Assembly (NCBI GenBank): GCA_026261815.1
Contig: JAMPIT010000493.1
Span: 2,135,001 to 2,199,000, forward strand
Direction of reading: 5' to 3'
Origin: Monarcha castaneiventris obscurior
Lineage: Eukaryota > Chordata > Aves > Passeriformes > Monarchidae
DNA: 64,000 nt
The notes below the pieces were generated by a model. The model made no database searches. It was given only the letters and a program-made list of their open reading frames with translations, and was not told the origin of the DNA. A program made the position numbers and the translations under genes. The first letter of the stretch is position 1, and each line of letters begins with the position of its first letter. Shown here piece by piece: positions 62,101-64,000 of this stretch.

Positions 62101-64000
62101 GCTCGATGGATTTTTATTTCACACATCATGGCTAGCCCAGCATACTGTGACCTGAAGAACCTCACTGTTATTTGTATTATTGATATTTGTACTATTTTAG
62201 GTGTATCGGGATCATATTGTACTGGATTTATAGCTCTCTGACTCCTGAAAATGTTTTCGATGCAGTGGCATAAAGCCTGACATAAATCTATGACAATCAT
62301 TCTGATAATCCTGCTTAGATACAATTCATTCACTCCACTCCTTGTTGTGCAGAGTGGTTGAGTTTTTAGAGAAGAGAGATTCAGGTGCCTAAACAGTGAT
62401 GTATAATCCAGAAAAGAGCTGTCAGGATCCAATTTTACAGCACTTCTTCTGTCTGCTTTCACCTCTCCTTGTGTGTGTACAGATAACTGATCAAACCTGT
62501 TCAGTTTTCCCTTCAAGTGTGAGGAGTTGAGATTTGAACCAGTTGTTCCTTGGACTTTGGGGAATTACAGTCCTTTAGCTGAGCACCTGGATTCAACATT
62601 TACTTTAGTTTGCTTAAATTATCAACAGCATTTATGAAATTATCAGTCTGGTCAGAAATTAATATAAAACTGTGAAACTCTGCTTCTAATTTAAATTTCA
62701 AGCTGCCTGGAAAGAGATGACTTCACTTACTACTTGGCTGTAATTGAAAACCAGGCTTTCAGGAAAACAAGTTTGAAATTCTCCTTTTTATCTCTCACCT
62801 TTTAAAAGCTCTTTGTGTTCTGTATCTGTTCAGCTTCACTGTGACTCTTTAAATAAAGAAACTAAATTTCCATCTTGTGTTGTTATAGAATAACTTGAGA
62901 GATAAAATAAAGGTAATTTTTCCCTTTTACCTTTTGTGCAGAGTTTTGTAAAGTGTCTTTGTAAGTTAGAAAAACCTAGGATATGCAAGAGAAGGCTATT
63001 GAGGGCTTGCTATATGAATACTAGAAAGAGTTCTATTTTTAAACAAAAATCATCCTTGCAGCACAGGATAGACGTATATCTGACACAACCTTTGTGAGGT
63101 TTTTATCTCTGTGGTGTGCCCCTATTAGAAACATCTTTATGAACTCTTCTAGTTGATATTCAGTTTAAAAGAATTCTAGGTTAACCTTCTGAAATACCTT
63201 AGCATTACTTAGCTGCAATATGAGGGTTAAGTTAGGATGAGGATTGAAGTTTTCCACAGTAATTCGTTGTTGTCATTGAGGAAATATTTTCTAGTTCAGA
63301 GACATTCTGCTTTATTCTTCTGGGATAAGCAAATAACATTTTCTTTTTTTTCCATGCTTGTTATTTTGGTTGTATTTAATCATACTCTGCATTGTGATGT
63401 TTCATTGCCAGCAGTCCCCCAGCAAGATCTTCTTGTGGTGTTTTTGTTCCCACATCAAAAGTATTTGTTACTGCACATGCAGAGCTCTGGCCTGACTGCT
63501 CACGTCTCTCTGGGGTTTAAAGCTCTGTAAACATCGATACCTGGAAGATTTATGAATGCTTAGGGAAAATAAACCAAGGAAATTTCCCATCTGTTCTTGA
63601 ACAGAACTTGATTATTGGAAATTTGTGTTCAGAAATACTAAAACACTGTGGTGTTAGTTCTCATGGACAAACACATCCTCAGTAGGAAGCACCAACAAAC
63701 TCAGGAAGAGAAATGGAGAGTTTCAGTCTGATGGGAGTGCAGCAGTTGGTATAAAACAGGATCATCTTACTTTGCATGAATAATTGAGTCCTGTGGTACC
63801 CTGAAGGTTTCGTGTAGACTTCAGACTTTGGGAGGAGCAAACAGCAGCGCTCTGTCCAGTCACACTCCTGGGGTTCTCCTCAGCTTTTTCCTTGTCTAAT
63901 CAGAGATTTGTAAACAGTTCAGTGTTTCCATGAAATTGCATTAATATGTGTCTGTGCAGATACAGGTAATATGTAATCCTGCTACTATTCTCTGGTACAT

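Larger units (their letters stand above)
53766..64000 (+). other. B3GNTL1: B3GNTL1 intron 5, partial
   Basis: More than 10 kb from the exon 5 donor to the right edge. It contains the decayed LTR fragment (about 55365-55690) and an A-rich tract at 56087-56117. I found no further B3GNTL1 exon, so the intron probably continues beyond the window. Confidence 0.7.

Noticed and set aside
62040..62516. Minus-strand frame of 158 codons in the right-hand part
   Set aside because: It lies in B3GNTL1 intron 5, opposite strand, with no recognised domain. Most likely chance.

Overview
This 64 kb window is vertebrate nuclear DNA, almost certainly from a bird. Genes are short exons separated by long AT-leaning introns with GT-AG boundaries. 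The dominant interspersed repeat is the CR1 LINE, with its typical octamer tail (ATTCTRTG-like), and there is one decayed avian-type retroviral LTR. The two genes found, METRNL and B3GNTL1, lie head-to-head, the same divergent order as at human 17q25.3. There is no sign of bacterial, plasmid or phage sequence.

Layout. Positions 1-19223 hold the 5' part of METRNL (meteorin-like, a secreted cytokine/adipokine) on the minus strand. Coding exon 1 is 19111-19223 (signal peptide plus the start of the mature protein) and coding exon 2 is 13119-13507. The remaining coding exons were not found in the 13 kb below exon 2, so they probably lie beyond the left edge. A CpG-rich block (about 18.44-19.64 kb) covers the METRNL start. 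A 44-bp GC-rich minisatellite (about 19.70-20.36 kb) lies just upstream of it.

Positions 20362-36280 are intergenic, with CR1 fragments, short tandem duplications and no credible gene. A second CpG-rich block (about 35.9-36.72 kb) contains seven copies of a 20-bp G-rich tandem repeat followed by the ATG of B3GNTL1 (a GT2-family putative glycosyltransferase) on the plus strand. Five coding exons are visible (36498-36548, 40046-40162, 40281-40380, 45358-45422, 53700-53765). They join in frame to 133 codons covering the nucleotide-binding half of the GT2 fold, including a D-S-D-D metal-binding motif split across the exon 4/5 junction. The rest of B3GNTL1 should lie beyond position 64000.

I see no clearly new biological system. 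The points most worth a second look are a long near-perfect inverted repeat (50-nt arms, 4-nt loop) in B3GNTL1 intron 4, GC-rich minisatellites upstream of both divergent start codons, a (TCCAT)9 expansion inside a CR1 tail, and the missing METRNL 3' exons. Nearly all of the other open reading frames are chance or repeat-generated.
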